Shown here: piece after piece, positions 33,262 to 42,334 of the stretch
Layout: every line of letters begins with the position of its first letter
Numbering within the stretch: position 1 is the first letter of the stretch
Assembly (NCBI RefSeq): GCF_020215705.1
Contig: NZ_JAIWNB010000008.1
Location: 124,001 to 188,000 of the forward strand
Reading direction: 5' to 3'
Source of the DNA: Nonomuraea aurantiaca
Lineage (GTDB): Bacteria; Actinomycetota; Actinomycetes; Streptosporangiales; Streptosporangiaceae
DNA length: 64,000 bases
Position numbers and translations under genes: made by a program
The notes under the pieces: generated by a model
The model's input: the letters and a program-made list of their open reading frames with translations, nothing else
The model's database searches: none
Told to the model about the DNA's origin: nothing

Positions 33262-34206
33262 ATGGCCGCCTACCTCATGCGACGGGCGCTCATGCTGGCC
33301 GCGACCCTGCTCGTGTCGAGCTTCGTGGTGTTCGCCGGGCTGTCGCTCGCGCCGGGCAACCCGCTGGCCACCCTCTCGGGCGGCCGGTCGCTACCGCCGG
33401 AGAGCGTCGCCGTCCTCGTCCAGCGCTACCACCTGAACGAGCCGTTCCTTGTGCAGTACGTCACCTGGCTGGGCAACGCCGTGCGCGGCGACCTCGGCGT
33501 GTCGATCATCTTGCGCCAGGACGTGTCGGACCTCATCTCCTCCCGTTCCGGTACGACCATCGCCCTGATCCTTTACGCGGCCCTGATCGTGCTGGTCGGC
33601 GGGGTGGCGCTCGGGCTGCTGGCGGCCCTTCGGCCGGGAATCGTGGACGCGATCGTGGTGATGTCGACCGCGCTGGTGGTGGCCGTCCCGCCCTTCGTGG
33701 CGGCGATCGTCCTCATCGGCGTCTTCGCGGTGCGGCTGCGGTGGCTGCCGGCCCTCGGCAACGGCACCGGGCTGTGGGAGGGGATGCGGCATCTCACCCT
33801 TCCGGCCCTCGCCCTGGCGGCGGCCGCCACCGCGGCCGTCGCCAGGGTCACCCGCACCACCGTGCGCCAGGAGATGGGCCGCGAACACGTCCAGACGGCG
33901 ATCAGCCGGGGGCTGCCCTACCCGGCGGTCGTGCGCCGCCACGCCCTGCGCAACGCCGCCGTCCCGATCAGCACGCTGGCCGGCATGACGGTCGCCTCGA
34001 TGATCGCGCTGGCGGCCGTGGTGGAACGCGCCTTCAGCCTCAACGGGCTGGGCGCCTACCTCGTCAGCGCGGCCCTGTCCAAGGACTTCGCCGTCGTGCA
34101 GGGCATCTCCCTCGTTCTCGTCACCGCCTTCGTCCTGGTCAACACCCTGGTCGACGTCGGGGCGGCGCTCCTGGACCCCCGGATCAAGCTGGGCGGGCGA
34201 GCATGA
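33262..34206 (+). CDS. Opp/Dpp ABC permease, DppB type (importer 1)
   Basis: A 314-residue membrane protein with six predicted helices. It has the DppB start AAYLMRRALMLAATLLVSSF and an early extracytoplasmic loop with LVQRYHLNEPFLVQYVTWLG. The EAA-like coupling loop near the C-terminal half reads QTAISRGLPYPAVVRRHALR followed by NAAVPI. It starts four bases after the binding-protein stop. Its end overlaps the next permease start (ATGA). It pairs with the next permease to form the channel. Confidence 0.9.
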   Translation: MAAYLMRRALMLAATLLVSSFVVFAGLSLAPGNPLATLSGGRSLPPESVAVLVQRYHLNEPFLVQYVTWLGNAVRGDLGVSIILRQDVSDLISSRSGTTIALILYAALIVLVGGVALGLLAALRPGIVDAIVVMSTALVVAVPPFVAAIVLIGVFAVRLRWLPALGNGTGLWEGMRHLTLPALALAAAATAAVARVTRTTVRQEMGREHVQTAISRGLPYPAVVRRHALRNAAVPISTLAGMTVASMIALAAVVERAFSLNGLGAYLVSAALSKDFAVVQGISLVLVTAFVLVNTLVDVGAALLDPRIKLGGRA

Positions 34207-35096
34207 CGGCGGTCGCGGCGCTGCTGGGAAGAGGCCGCCGCAGCGCCCTGGGGGCGCTCGGCACGACCGCCGCGGCCGTGATCGTCGCGGCGGTCGTCCT
34301 GGCCGTGCTCGGCCCGGCGCTGTCGCCGGCCGACCCGGACGCCAGTGACTTCGCCAACGCCTACGCGCCACCCGGACCCGCACACCCGCTCGGCTTCGAC
34401 GGCCAGGGACGCGATCTGCTGGCGCGGCTGCTGACCGGCGCGCGGACCTCGCTGCTGGGCCCCCTGTGGGTCGTGGCGCTGAGCATGACGGCGGGCACCG
34501 TCATCGCCATCGTGGCGGCCTGGCGCGGCGGGTGGCTGGACTCCGTGGTGTCGGCGGCCCTGGACGTGGTGTTCGCCTTCCCGGGGGTCCTGCTCGCGAT
34601 GCTCGTCGCGGCCGTCTTCGGTCCCGGCCTGAGCGCGGCGGTACTCGCCCTTTCGGTGGCCTACGTCCCCTACATCGCCCGGCTGCTGCGCAGCGCGGCC
34701 TTGGCCGAGCGGCGCAAACCCTACGTCCAGGCGCTGGAGGTGCAGGGGGCCGGGTCGGTGGCGATCTGCCTGCGCCACCTCGTGCCCAACCTCATGCCGC
34801 TCATCGCCGCCCAGGCCACGCTCTTCTTCGGGTACGCCATGGTCGATCTGGCCATCGTGTCCTACTTCGGCCTCGGAGTGCGGCCGCCCGCCGCGGACTG
34901 GGGCGTCATGGTCGCCGGCGGGCAGTCGGGTGTCCTTCAGGGCTATCCCGCCGAGTCGTTGCTGGCGGGCGGCTGCATCGTCGTCCTGGTCGTGGCGTTC
35001 AACGTGCTCGGCGAACGGCTGTCCGACGACTCCGGGCAGAGCGGGACATCCGGCCCGTCGCGCTGGTGGCGTCCCGGGCGAGGAGGCACCGCATGA
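34203..35096 (+). CDS. Opp/Dpp ABC permease, DppC type (importer 1)
   Basis: A 297-residue membrane protein. After one N-terminal helix it has the DppC hallmark PGPAHPLGFDGQGRDLLARL and LLTGARTSLL, then five helices and the coupling loop PYVQALEVQGAGSVAICLRH leading to LVPNLMPLI. ATG 34203 overlaps the previous stop. Its own stop overlaps the ATPase start, showing tight translational coupling across the importer. Confidence 0.9.
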   Translation: MTAVAALLGRGRRSALGALGTTAAAVIVAAVVLAVLGPALSPADPDASDFANAYAPPGPAHPLGFDGQGRDLLARLLTGARTSLLGPLWVVALSMTAGTVIAIVAAWRGGWLDSVVSAALDVVFAFPGVLLAMLVAAVFGPGLSAAVLALSVAYVPYIARLLRSAALAERRKPYVQALEVQGAGSVAICLRHLVPNLMPLIAAQATLFFGYAMVDLAIVSYFGLGVRPPAADWGVMVAGGQSGVLQGYPAESLLAGGCIVVLVVAFNVLGERLSDDSGQSGTSGPSRWWRPGRGGTA

Positions 35097-36103
35097 GCAA
35101 CCCGTTCGGCAACCGCACGAGCGACCTGCTCGACATCAGCGGCCTGACGGTGGCGCTGCCGCTGGGCGGCCGGCACAGGACCGTCCTCAGCGACGTGTCG
35201 CTGCGCGTCGGCGCGGGCGAGGCGGTCGGCCTGGTCGGCGAATCAGGCTCGGGCAAGTCCATGACGGCCCGCTCGATCGTGCGGCTGCTGCCCGCGGGCG
35301 CGCACACCGAGGGCAGCATCCGCCTCGGCGGGGCCGACGTCGCGGCACTGCGCGGGCCCGCGCTGCGCGACCTGCGCCGCCGCGTGCCCATGGTCTTCCA
35401 GGATCCGCGCGCGCACATCAACCCGGTGCGCACGATCGGCGACTTCCTCACCGAGGCCCTGCGCGCCCATTCGCGTACCCCTCGGCGGGCGGGCCAGGAA
35501 CGCGCCGTGCGCATGCTGGAGGAGGTGGGCGTGGCCGACGGCCGGCGACGGCTGCGGCAGTACCCGCACGAACTATCGGGCGGACTGCTGCAGCGCGTCA
35601 TGATCGCCGCGGCGCTGCTGACCGAGCCGCACCTGCTGCTGGCCGACGAGCCCACCACCGCCCTCGACGTCACCACGCAGGCCGAGGTGATGGCCATCCT
35701 CGACGAGCTGCGCCGCGAACGCGGCCTGGCCATGCTGTTCATCACCCACGACCTCGAACTCGCCGCGGCCGTCTGCGACCGGACCGCGGTGATGTACGCG
35801 GGCCGCGTCATGGAGGTACGCGCGTCGGACCTGCTGCACCAGCACCCGCTGCACCCCTACACCGCGGCGCTGACCGCCGCCCGCCCCTGCCTGGATCGGC
35901 GGGCCGAGCGCCTGGTGACCACCGCCGGCCGACCGCTGTCGGCGTTCGAGGCGCCGGACGGCTGCCCGTTCGCCACCCGGTGCGCGCACGTACGTCAACG
36001 CTGCCACGACACCCGGCCCGGCCTGCGGCCTCTGGCGGGCGGGCAGGTGGCCTGCGTCCGGGCCGAGGAACTCCACCAGGAGCGGGCGGTGCCGCATGAG
36101 TGA
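35093..36103 (+). CDS. Opp/Dpp ABC ATPase, DppD type (importer 1)
   Basis: A 336-residue nucleotide-binding subunit: Walker A GESGSGKSMTARS, Q-loop MVFQDPRAHINPVRTIGDFL, signature LSGGLLQRVMIAAAL, Walker B LLLADEPTTALD, switch His in ITHDLELAAAVCD. The C-terminal oligopeptide-transporter extension is intact, with its Cys-rich metal-binding pattern (CPFATRCAHVRQRCHDTRPG). The signature has Leu where Met/Gln is usual (GGLLQ), a mild variation. It works with the DppF-type ATPase that starts inside its last codons (36096). Confidence 0.9.
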   Translation: MSNPFGNRTSDLLDISGLTVALPLGGRHRTVLSDVSLRVGAGEAVGLVGESGSGKSMTARSIVRLLPAGAHTEGSIRLGGADVAALRGPALRDLRRRVPMVFQDPRAHINPVRTIGDFLTEALRAHSRTPRRAGQERAVRMLEEVGVADGRRRLRQYPHELSGGLLQRVMIAAALLTEPHLLLADEPTTALDVTTQAEVMAILDELRRERGLAMLFITHDLELAAAVCDRTAVMYAGRVMEVRASDLLHQHPLHPYTAALTAARPCLDRRAERLVTTAGRPLSAFEAPDGCPFATRCAHVRQRCHDTRPGLRPLAGGQVACVRAEELHQERAVPHE

Positions 36104-36914
36104 GGCGATCTTGCGGGTCGAAGGACTGCGCAAGGTGTTCGGACAGGCCGTCGCCGTCGAGGAGGTGAGCTTCTCGCTGCCGCGCGCCGGCGCCCTGGCC
36201 GTCGTCGGCGAGTCGGGATCCGGCAAGACCACCGTGGCCCGCATGATCGTGGGCCTGGATCGGCCGACGGCCGGGCGCGTCACCGCCTGCGGCCGCGACC
36301 GGTCCCAGCCGGCCCGCTCGGCGCGCGAACGCCGCCGACGCGGCGGCGAGGTCCAGATCGTCTTCCAGGACCCCTACGCCAGCCTCGATCCGCGCCAGAG
36401 TCCCGCCGCCGCGGTGGAGGAGGTCCTGCGGCTGCACACCCGGCTGGATCGCGGACGGCGGCGCGCCAGGGTGGCGGAGCTGGCCGACCTCGTCGGACTC
36501 GACGAACGCCAGATGGCGGCGCGGCCGGCCAGGCTGTCGGGCGGGCAGCGCCAGCGGGTGGCCATCGCCAGGGCGCTGGCGGCCGAACCGCGGATCCTCA
36601 TCCTCGACGAGTGCGTCGCCGCGCTGGATGTGTCCATCCAGGCCCAGGTTCTCAACGTGCTGTCGGAGGTACGCGAACGCACCGGCGTGGCCTACCTGTT
36701 CATCAGCCACGACCTCGCCGTGGTCCGCCAGGTCACCGACGATGTCATCGTCATGCGGCACGGCTCGGTCGTCGAACGCGGACCGACCGGCCAGGTGCTC
36801 GACGCGCCCGAGCACCCGTACACGCGTCTGCTGCGCGCGAGCGTCCCCGGCCCCGGCTGGCGCCCCACCCGCCGCATCACTCAGCAAGCCAAGCAAGCGA
36901 AGGAGACACGATGA
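36096..36914 (+). CDS. Opp/Dpp ABC ATPase, DppF type (importer 1)
   Basis: A 272-residue ATPase with Walker A GESGSGKTTVARM, Q-loop IVFQDPYASLDPRQSPAAAV, signature LSGGQRQRVAIARAL, Walker B ILILDECVAALDVS and switch His (ISHDLAVVRQVTD). Walker B is followed by Cys-Val-Ala in place of the usual Pro-Val-Ser, keeping the catalytic Glu. It is shorter than many DppF proteins and lacks the Cys-rich C-terminal tail. ATG 36096 overlaps the previous gene by eight bases. The stop overlaps the amidase start. Confidence 0.9.
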   Translation: MSEAILRVEGLRKVFGQAVAVEEVSFSLPRAGALAVVGESGSGKTTVARMIVGLDRPTAGRVTACGRDRSQPARSARERRRRGGEVQIVFQDPYASLDPRQSPAAAVEEVLRLHTRLDRGRRRARVAELADLVGLDERQMAARPARLSGGQRQRVAIARALAAEPRILILDECVAALDVSIQAQVLNVLSEVRERTGVAYLFISHDLAVVRQVTDDVIVMRHGSVVERGPTGQVLDAPEHPYTRLLRASVPGPGWRPTRRITQQAKQAKETR

Positions 36915-38365
36915 CCGAAACCACCCCAGCGCTCGGGGAACCGGTCGGCACCGGACCCGACGGCTGGCCGAGCGCCACCGAACTGGCCGAACGCGTCGCG
37001 GCCGGCGAGATCGGCGCGCGGCAGGTGCTGGAGGGCTACCTGGCGCGCATCGACGCGCTCGATCCCGCGCTGAACGCCTTCTGCCACCTCGACCACGAGC
37101 GGGCTCGCCAGGCCGCCGACGCGGCCGACGCGCGGGTGGCGGCCGGCGGGCCGCTGCCGCCGTTCCTGGGCGTCCCCATCGCGATCAAGGACCTGCATCC
37201 GGTCCGCGGCTGGCCGCTGTGCAGCGCCTCCAACGCCGTCGAGCACCGCGTCATGGCCGCCGACGCGCCGGCGGTCAAGGCGTTGCGGCAGGCGGGTTTC
37301 GTGTTCGTCGGCGCGACGACCTCGCCCGAGTTCGGCACCGTGTCGGTCACCGAGTCGGCGCGTCACGGCGTCACCCGAAGCCCCTGGGATCTGACGCGCA
37401 GCCCGGGCGGTTCCAGCGGCGGCGCGGCCGCGGCCGTGGCGGCCGGCCTGCTGCCGGTGGCGCACGGATCCGACGGCGCGGGCTCCATCCGCGAGCCGGC
37501 CAGCTTCTGCGGGCTCGTCGGGCTCAAGCCGAGCCGCGGCCGCGTCCCCTCCGACGCGCACTACATGGAGGGCTTCGCGACCGAGGGAGTGCTCACCCGC
37601 ACCGTGCTGGACACCGCGGCGATCCTGGACGTCTTCGCCGCGGCCCCCCAGTCCACCTGGTACAGCGCTCCCCCTGCCGAGGAGCCCTACCGGCACCAGG
37701 CCGGGCGTGATCCGCGGCGGCTGCGCGTCGGGCTCAACCTGCAGCCCGCCTTCCCCGCCGAGGTCCACCCCGCGGCCGCCGCCCTGGCCCGCCGGGCCGC
37801 CGACCTGCTGGCCGACCTCGGACACGAGGTGGTCGAGCAGACCATTCCCGGACTCGACCCCGGCTGGTTCCAGCCCCGCTTCGAGATCCTCTACGCCACC
37901 GGGTCGGCCGACTGCGCGGTCGTGGACGAGTCCGCTGTCGAGCCGCTCAACCGGACCCTTCGCCGGGCCGCCCGCGAGACCGACTCGCTGACGTACGTGA
38001 CGACCATGCTCGAACTGCAGCTGCGCTCGGCCGAGATGTACCGGGCATGGGAGGCCGTCGACGTCGTCCTGACCCCGACCAACCCCGTCCTGGCGCCGAG
38101 CGAGGGCGCTCTGTGGCAGGGGCAGGAGGCCGACCCGTGGCTGCCGCTGCGGCGCGCGGAGGAGACCGCCTCGCTCACGGCCCTGGCGAACATGCTGGGC
38201 CTGCCCGCGATCTCCATCCCGCTGGTGGAGCAGCCGGACGGCCTGCCGCTCGGCGTCCAGCTCATCGGCGGCCGATGGCGTGACGGCACCGTCCTGGCCC
38301 TGGCCGGCCAGCTCGAACGCGCCCACCCGTGGCGGCACCGCACACCCGCCGGCCTGTCCCGGTGA
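36911..38365 (+). CDS. Amidase (amidase-signature family)
   Basis: A 484-residue enzyme with the Ser-cisSer-Lys triad region: Lys in GVPIAIKDLHPVRG, the Gly/Ser-rich signature DLTRSPGGSSGGAAAAVAAG, and the nucleophile loop GSDGAGSIREPASFCGLVGL. Family members hydrolyse amide bonds in diverse small molecules. The start (ATG 36911) overlaps the importer ATPase stop, so hydrolysis is co-produced with uptake. This points to an amide as the imported compound. It is cytoplasmic, with no signal peptide. Confidence 0.9.
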   Translation: MTETTPALGEPVGTGPDGWPSATELAERVAAGEIGARQVLEGYLARIDALDPALNAFCHLDHERARQAADAADARVAAGGPLPPFLGVPIAIKDLHPVRGWPLCSASNAVEHRVMAADAPAVKALRQAGFVFVGATTSPEFGTVSVTESARHGVTRSPWDLTRSPGGSSGGAAAAVAAGLLPVAHGSDGAGSIREPASFCGLVGLKPSRGRVPSDAHYMEGFATEGVLTRTVLDTAAILDVFAAAPQSTWYSAPPAEEPYRHQAGRDPRRLRVGLNLQPAFPAEVHPAAAALARRAADLLADLGHEVVEQTIPGLDPGWFQPRFEILYATGSADCAVVDESAVEPLNRTLRRAARETDSLTYVTTMLELQLRSAEMYRAWEAVDVVLTPTNPVLAPSEGALWQGQEADPWLPLRRAEETASLTALANMLGLPAISIPLVEQPDGLPLGVQLIGGRWRDGTVLALAGQLERAHPWRHRTPAGLSR

Positions 38366-38400
38366 ACGACACCCCCCGCATCCCTCAGGAGGAACACCTC

Positions 38401-39291
38401 ATGGATCTGACCGGCCCGCCGACTTCGACGATCATCGACTTCCGCGTACGGGTGCCCAGCGCCGCCCGCCCCCCGCTGTCGGCCGGCGGCGACGTCTACA
38501 CCCAGTACGAGGCGGTCCTCGACATCGGCGACGGCTGGCACAAGGGCATGGACGACCTGCTAACCGAGCTGGATGAGGCCGGGGTCGGGCACGCCGTGCT
38601 GCACGCGGAGTACGAGCACGGCGACTACGCCGACGCGCTCAACGAGGAGGTGGCCGAGCAGGTGCGGCTGCGGCCCGACCGCTTCTCCGGCTTCGGGACG
38701 GTGACGCTGGAGCCGCTGTCGGTCATGCGCGCCGTACGCCAGGTCGACCGGGTGGCCGCCCTGGGACTTTCCGGGATCAACGTGCAGCCGTCGTTCTTCG
38801 GCCACGCGATCGACGACCGGCAGCTGTACCCGCTCTACGCCAAGGCCACCGAGCTGGGCCTGGCGATCGCCATCCACACGGGCGTCAACTACTCGCGCCG
38901 CCACCCCATCGAGGCCGAACGCCCCATCCGCCTGGACCAGGTCGCCTGCGACTTCCCCGAGGCGACGCTCATCGCCTGCCACGGCGCGTGGCCCTGGGTG
39001 CCGGAGATCGTGGCCGTGGCACGGCGTCACCCCAACGTGCTCGTCGACTTCGGCGGCCTGGCCCCCAAGTATCTCGGCGTGCCGGGATCGGGCTGGGAGA
39101 CGATGCTGCGCTTCATGGACCGGGTCCTGCGCGAGCAGGTGCTGTTCGCCACGGACTGGCCGGTCTTCCCGCACCTGCGGGCGCTGCGCGAGTGGCACGG
39201 CCTCGGCCTGCGGGCCGAGACGCTGGACGCGCTGCTGCACGACAACGCCAGGCGGCTGCTGTCGCCGGCCCATGAGACGGTGCCGGTATGA
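38401..39291 (+). CDS. Amidohydrolase-2 family TIM-barrel hydrolase or decarboxylase
   Basis: A 296-residue TIM-barrel protein. It ends with the PF04909-type pattern LFATDWPVFPHLRALREW and a late HDNARRLL. Conserved catalytic spots are LAIAIHTGVNYSRRHP and ATLIACHGAWPWVPEI. In place of the common N-terminal HxH it shows DFRVRVP, so metal binding may be altered; some family members are metal-dependent decarboxylases, others lactonases. ATG 38401 has a strong AGGAGGA ribosome site. It lies between the amidase and the acyl-CoA ligase and probably acts on the same intermediate series. Confidence 0.82.
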   Translation: MDLTGPPTSTIIDFRVRVPSAARPPLSAGGDVYTQYEAVLDIGDGWHKGMDDLLTELDEAGVGHAVLHAEYEHGDYADALNEEVAEQVRLRPDRFSGFGTVTLEPLSVMRAVRQVDRVAALGLSGINVQPSFFGHAIDDRQLYPLYAKATELGLAIAIHTGVNYSRRHPIEAERPIRLDQVACDFPEATLIACHGAWPWVPEIVAVARRHPNVLVDFGGLAPKYLGVPGSGWETMLRFMDRVLREQVLFATDWPVFPHLRALREWHGLGLRAETLDALLHDNARRLLSPAHETVPV

Positions 39292-40838
39292 GCCTGCCGC
39301 GGCTGGCGCGCATCACCGACTACGTCGGCCATTGGGCCACCCACCGTCCGGCCCGGGAGGCGCTCGTCGGCCAGAGCGGCCGCTGGACCTACGAGCGGCT
39401 GCGTGCCGACGTCGACCGCTGCGCGGCCGCGCTGCTGGCCGCCGGCGTGCGGCGCGGCGACCGGGTGGCGCTACTCGGCGATCCGCAGCCGGAATGCTTC
39501 GTGGTCTTCCTGGCCACGGCGAGCATCGGCGGCATCTGGGTGGGGCTGAACCCCAAGTACACCCTCGCCGAGCTGTCCCACGTGGTCGCCGACAGCGAGC
39601 CGTCGCTGCTGTTCGGCATGCTCGAGGACGCCACGCAGCCCGCGACACTACACGCCCTGCGCTCCCTGGGGCCGATGCGCGTGGTGACCCGCGGCCGCGC
39701 GGTGGACGGGCTGTCGCTCTCCTACGAGGACTTCCTCGAGGCCGCGGAGCCGGCAGAGCGCCTGGCCGGCGCACGCGAGCAGGTCCGGCCGCTGGACCCG
39801 GCGGCGATGATCTACACCTCGGGCAGCACCGGCAGGCCCAAGGGCGCGCTCGTCCCGCACCGGGGCCTGGCCCACTGCGGCGTGGTGCAGGCCGGCCGGT
39901 GGTACGGCCAGGCGCCCCGCAAGCTGTGCGACCTGCCGCTCAACCACATCGGCGGGCTCGGCGACATCAGCACCTCCATCCTCACCGCCGGCGGCACGGT
40001 GGTGTACATGCCGCGCTTCGATCCGGCCGGCGCCCTGCGCCTGGTGGAGCGCGAGCGCCTGACGCACCTGTACTGCATTCCGACCCAGCTGCTGGCCATG
40101 GTGGCGACGCCGGAGTGGTCTGAGCGCGACCTCGGCTCGCTGGAGTACATCCTGTGGGGCGGGGCCGCCGCACCCCACAGCCTGCTGCGGACGCTGGCCA
40201 AGACGGGCGCGCGGCTGGCCACCAGCTACAGCCTCACCGAGTCGACCGGTTCGGTGACCTACACCGACCCGGGTGACCCGCTGGAGGTGCTGGCCTGGAG
40301 CGTGGGCCGGGTGGATCCGCACTACGAGGTCACCCTGCGCCCTCCCGGCGGCGACGGCGACGGCTCGGCGGGCGAGTTGCTCATCCGGGGCGACTTCATC
40401 ACCCGCGGCTACTGGCGCGCCCCGCAGGCCACCCGGACGGCGATCGACGATGAGGGCTGGCTGCACACCGGCGACCTGGCCGTACAGGAACCGGGCGGCC
40501 ACATCCGGCTGGTCGGACGGCTCAAGGAGATGTTCAAGTCGGGCGGCTACAACGTCTACCCGCGCGAGATCGAGGCCGCGCTGGAGGAGCATCCGGCCGT
40601 CGCGCTCGCCGCCGTGGTCGGCGTGCCCGACGAGCGCTGGGGAGAGGTCGGGCACGCCTTCGTCGTGGCGGCCGGGCCGGTCACGGCGGGTGAGCTGCGG
40701 CAGTACGCGCGGGCGCGGCTGGCCAACTACAAGGTGCCGAAGGTGTTCCGGCTGGAGGCCGAGCTGCCGAAGCTGCCGATCGGCAAGATCGACAAAGTGG
40801 AGCTGCGCCGGCGCGCCGGTTTGGAGAGCGAGACATGA
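39288..40838 (+). CDS. Acyl-CoA ligase / AMP-dependent synthetase
   Basis: A 516-residue ANL enzyme: P-loop IYTSGSTGRPKGALV (A3), LATSYSLTESTGSVTYTD (A5), EGWLHTGDLA (A7), LKEMFKSGGYNVYPREIE (A8) and the C-terminal catalytic Lys in LPIGKIDKVELRR (A10). It activates a carboxylic acid through acyl-AMP to the CoA thioester. The start overlaps the amidohydrolase stop and the stop overlaps the aldehyde dehydrogenase start. It may activate the acid released by the amidase or the acid formed by that dehydrogenase. Confidence 0.9.
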   Translation: MSLPRLARITDYVGHWATHRPAREALVGQSGRWTYERLRADVDRCAAALLAAGVRRGDRVALLGDPQPECFVVFLATASIGGIWVGLNPKYTLAELSHVVADSEPSLLFGMLEDATQPATLHALRSLGPMRVVTRGRAVDGLSLSYEDFLEAAEPAERLAGAREQVRPLDPAAMIYTSGSTGRPKGALVPHRGLAHCGVVQAGRWYGQAPRKLCDLPLNHIGGLGDISTSILTAGGTVVYMPRFDPAGALRLVERERLTHLYCIPTQLLAMVATPEWSERDLGSLEYILWGGAAAPHSLLRTLAKTGARLATSYSLTESTGSVTYTDPGDPLEVLAWSVGRVDPHYEVTLRPPGGDGDGSAGELLIRGDFITRGYWRAPQATRTAIDDEGWLHTGDLAVQEPGGHIRLVGRLKEMFKSGGYNVYPREIEAALEEHPAVALAAVVGVPDERWGEVGHAFVVAAGPVTAGELRQYARARLANYKVPKVFRLEAELPKLPIGKIDKVELRRRAGLESET

Positions 40839-42259
40839 CTATTCTGCGTAACTTCATCGACGGCGAGTTCACCGATCCGCTCGCCGACGGGTTGATGCCC
40901 GTGCTGGATCCGGCGACGGGCGAGACGATCGCGCAGGCCCCCCGATCCGGCCCCGAGGACGTCGACCGGGCGGTGGCCGCGGCCAAGGCGGCCTTTCCCG
41001 GCTGGGCCGAGACCACCCCGGGACAACGCGCGCTCGCGCTGCTCAAACTGGCCGACGCGATCGAGGAGCACGGCGCGGAACTGGCCGGACTGGAGTCGGC
41101 GAACGCCGGCAAACCCCTGCACGTGGTCACCAGCGACGAGATCGGCGCCATGGCCGACAACCTGCGCTTCTTCGCCGGCGCCGCCCGCTGCCTGGAGGGC
41201 AAGGCGGCCGGCGAGTACGTGGCCGGCTACACCTCGATGATCCGCCGCGAGCCCGTGGGCGTGGTCGGCCAGATCACGCCGTGGAACTACCCGATGATGA
41301 TGGCCGTGTGGAAGATCGGCCCCGCCCTGGCCGCCGGCTGCACGAGCGTGCTCAAGCCCGCGCCCACGACCCCACTGACCACCCTCAGGCTCGCCGAGCT
41401 GGCCGCCGGCATCTTCCCGCCCGGCGTGCTCAACGTCGTCGCCGGCGGGAACGAACCGGGCGCGGCGCTGGTCGAGCATCCCGACGTCGAACTCGTCTCC
41501 CTCACCGGGTCGGTCGAGACCGGCAGGTGGGTGGCCGAGCACGCGGCCCGCACCCTCAAGCGCACCCATCTCGAACTCGGCGGCAAGGCACCGGTCGTGG
41601 TGTTCGACGACGCCGACCTGGAGACGGCACTGGAGATCATCTCCGGCGCCGGCTTCTACAACGCGGGCCAGGACTGCACGGCGGCCACCCGGGTGCTGGC
41701 CGCCCCCCGCCTGTACGACGACCTCGTCGCCGGCCTGGCCGAGAAGGCCAAGCAACGGGTGATGGGCGACATGAGCGCGCCCGAGACGACCCTCGGCCCG
41801 CTCAACAGTCTGCGCCAGCGCGAGCGGGTGGCCGGCTTCCTGGAGCGGCGGCCCGGCCACGCGGAGGTCGTCACCGGGGGCCGGGCGGCCGAGCGGTCCG
41901 GCTTCTTCTTCGAGCCGACGGTCGTGGCCGGGCTGCGGCAGGACGACGAGCTGGTCCAGCGGGAGATCTTCGGCCCGGTCATCACGGTCCAGCGCTTCGG
42001 CGCGGAGGATGAGGCGATCAGGCTGGCCAACGGCACGCCGTACGGCCTGGCCGCCTCGGTCTGGACGCGCGACATCGGGCGGGCGCTGCGCATGTCGAAG
42101 GCGCTGCGCTTCGGCTGCGTCTGGATCAACGACCACGTCCCGCTCGCCTCGGAGATGCCGCACGGCGGCTTCAAGCAGTCCGGTCACGGCAAGGACCTGT
42201 CGGCGTACGCGCTTGAGGACTACACCCTCGTCAAGCACGTGATGGCCAGCCTGCGCTGA
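40835..42259 (+). CDS. Aldehyde dehydrogenase, aminobutyraldehyde/betaine-aldehyde type
   Basis: A 474-residue NAD(P)-dependent dehydrogenase. Active-site motifs are THLELGGKAPVVVFDDAD (general-base Glu) and FYNAGQDCTAATRVLA (nucleophile Cys), plus GQITPWNYPMMMAVWKIGPA and EIFGPVITVQRF. The AGQDC form and the ending PHGGFKQSGHGKDLSAYALE followed by DYT place it near gamma-aminobutyraldehyde dehydrogenases. It is the last gene of the operator-C run. In this setting it most likely oxidises the aldehyde made by the kinase/phospholyase fusion. Confidence 0.88.
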   Translation: MTILRNFIDGEFTDPLADGLMPVLDPATGETIAQAPRSGPEDVDRAVAAAKAAFPGWAETTPGQRALALLKLADAIEEHGAELAGLESANAGKPLHVVTSDEIGAMADNLRFFAGAARCLEGKAAGEYVAGYTSMIRREPVGVVGQITPWNYPMMMAVWKIGPALAAGCTSVLKPAPTTPLTTLRLAELAAGIFPPGVLNVVAGGNEPGAALVEHPDVELVSLTGSVETGRWVAEHAARTLKRTHLELGGKAPVVVFDDADLETALEIISGAGFYNAGQDCTAATRVLAAPRLYDDLVAGLAEKAKQRVMGDMSAPETTLGPLNSLRQRERVAGFLERRPGHAEVVTGGRAAERSGFFFEPTVVAGLRQDDELVQREIFGPVITVQRFGAEDEAIRLANGTPYGLAASVWTRDIGRALRMSKALRFGCVWINDHVPLASEMPHGGFKQSGHGKDLSAYALEDYTLVKHVMASLR

Positions 42260-42299
42260 GCGCCGGCCTTTCTAGCTCAGGAGTGCCGTACCTCCCCCA

Positions 42300-42322
42300 C
42301 ATAATCTATCGATCGTTCGAAA
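42300..42322 (+). promoter_or_regulatory. TetR-type operator D before the second Opp importer
   Basis: AATCTATCGATCGTTCGAAA has the CGATCG core at 42310-42315, about 20 bases before the binding-protein start at 42335. It matches operators B/C in the right half (CGATCGTTCGA) and operator A in the left half (TCTATCGATCG). Confidence 0.75.
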
Positions 42323-42334
42323 TGGTGATTGCCC

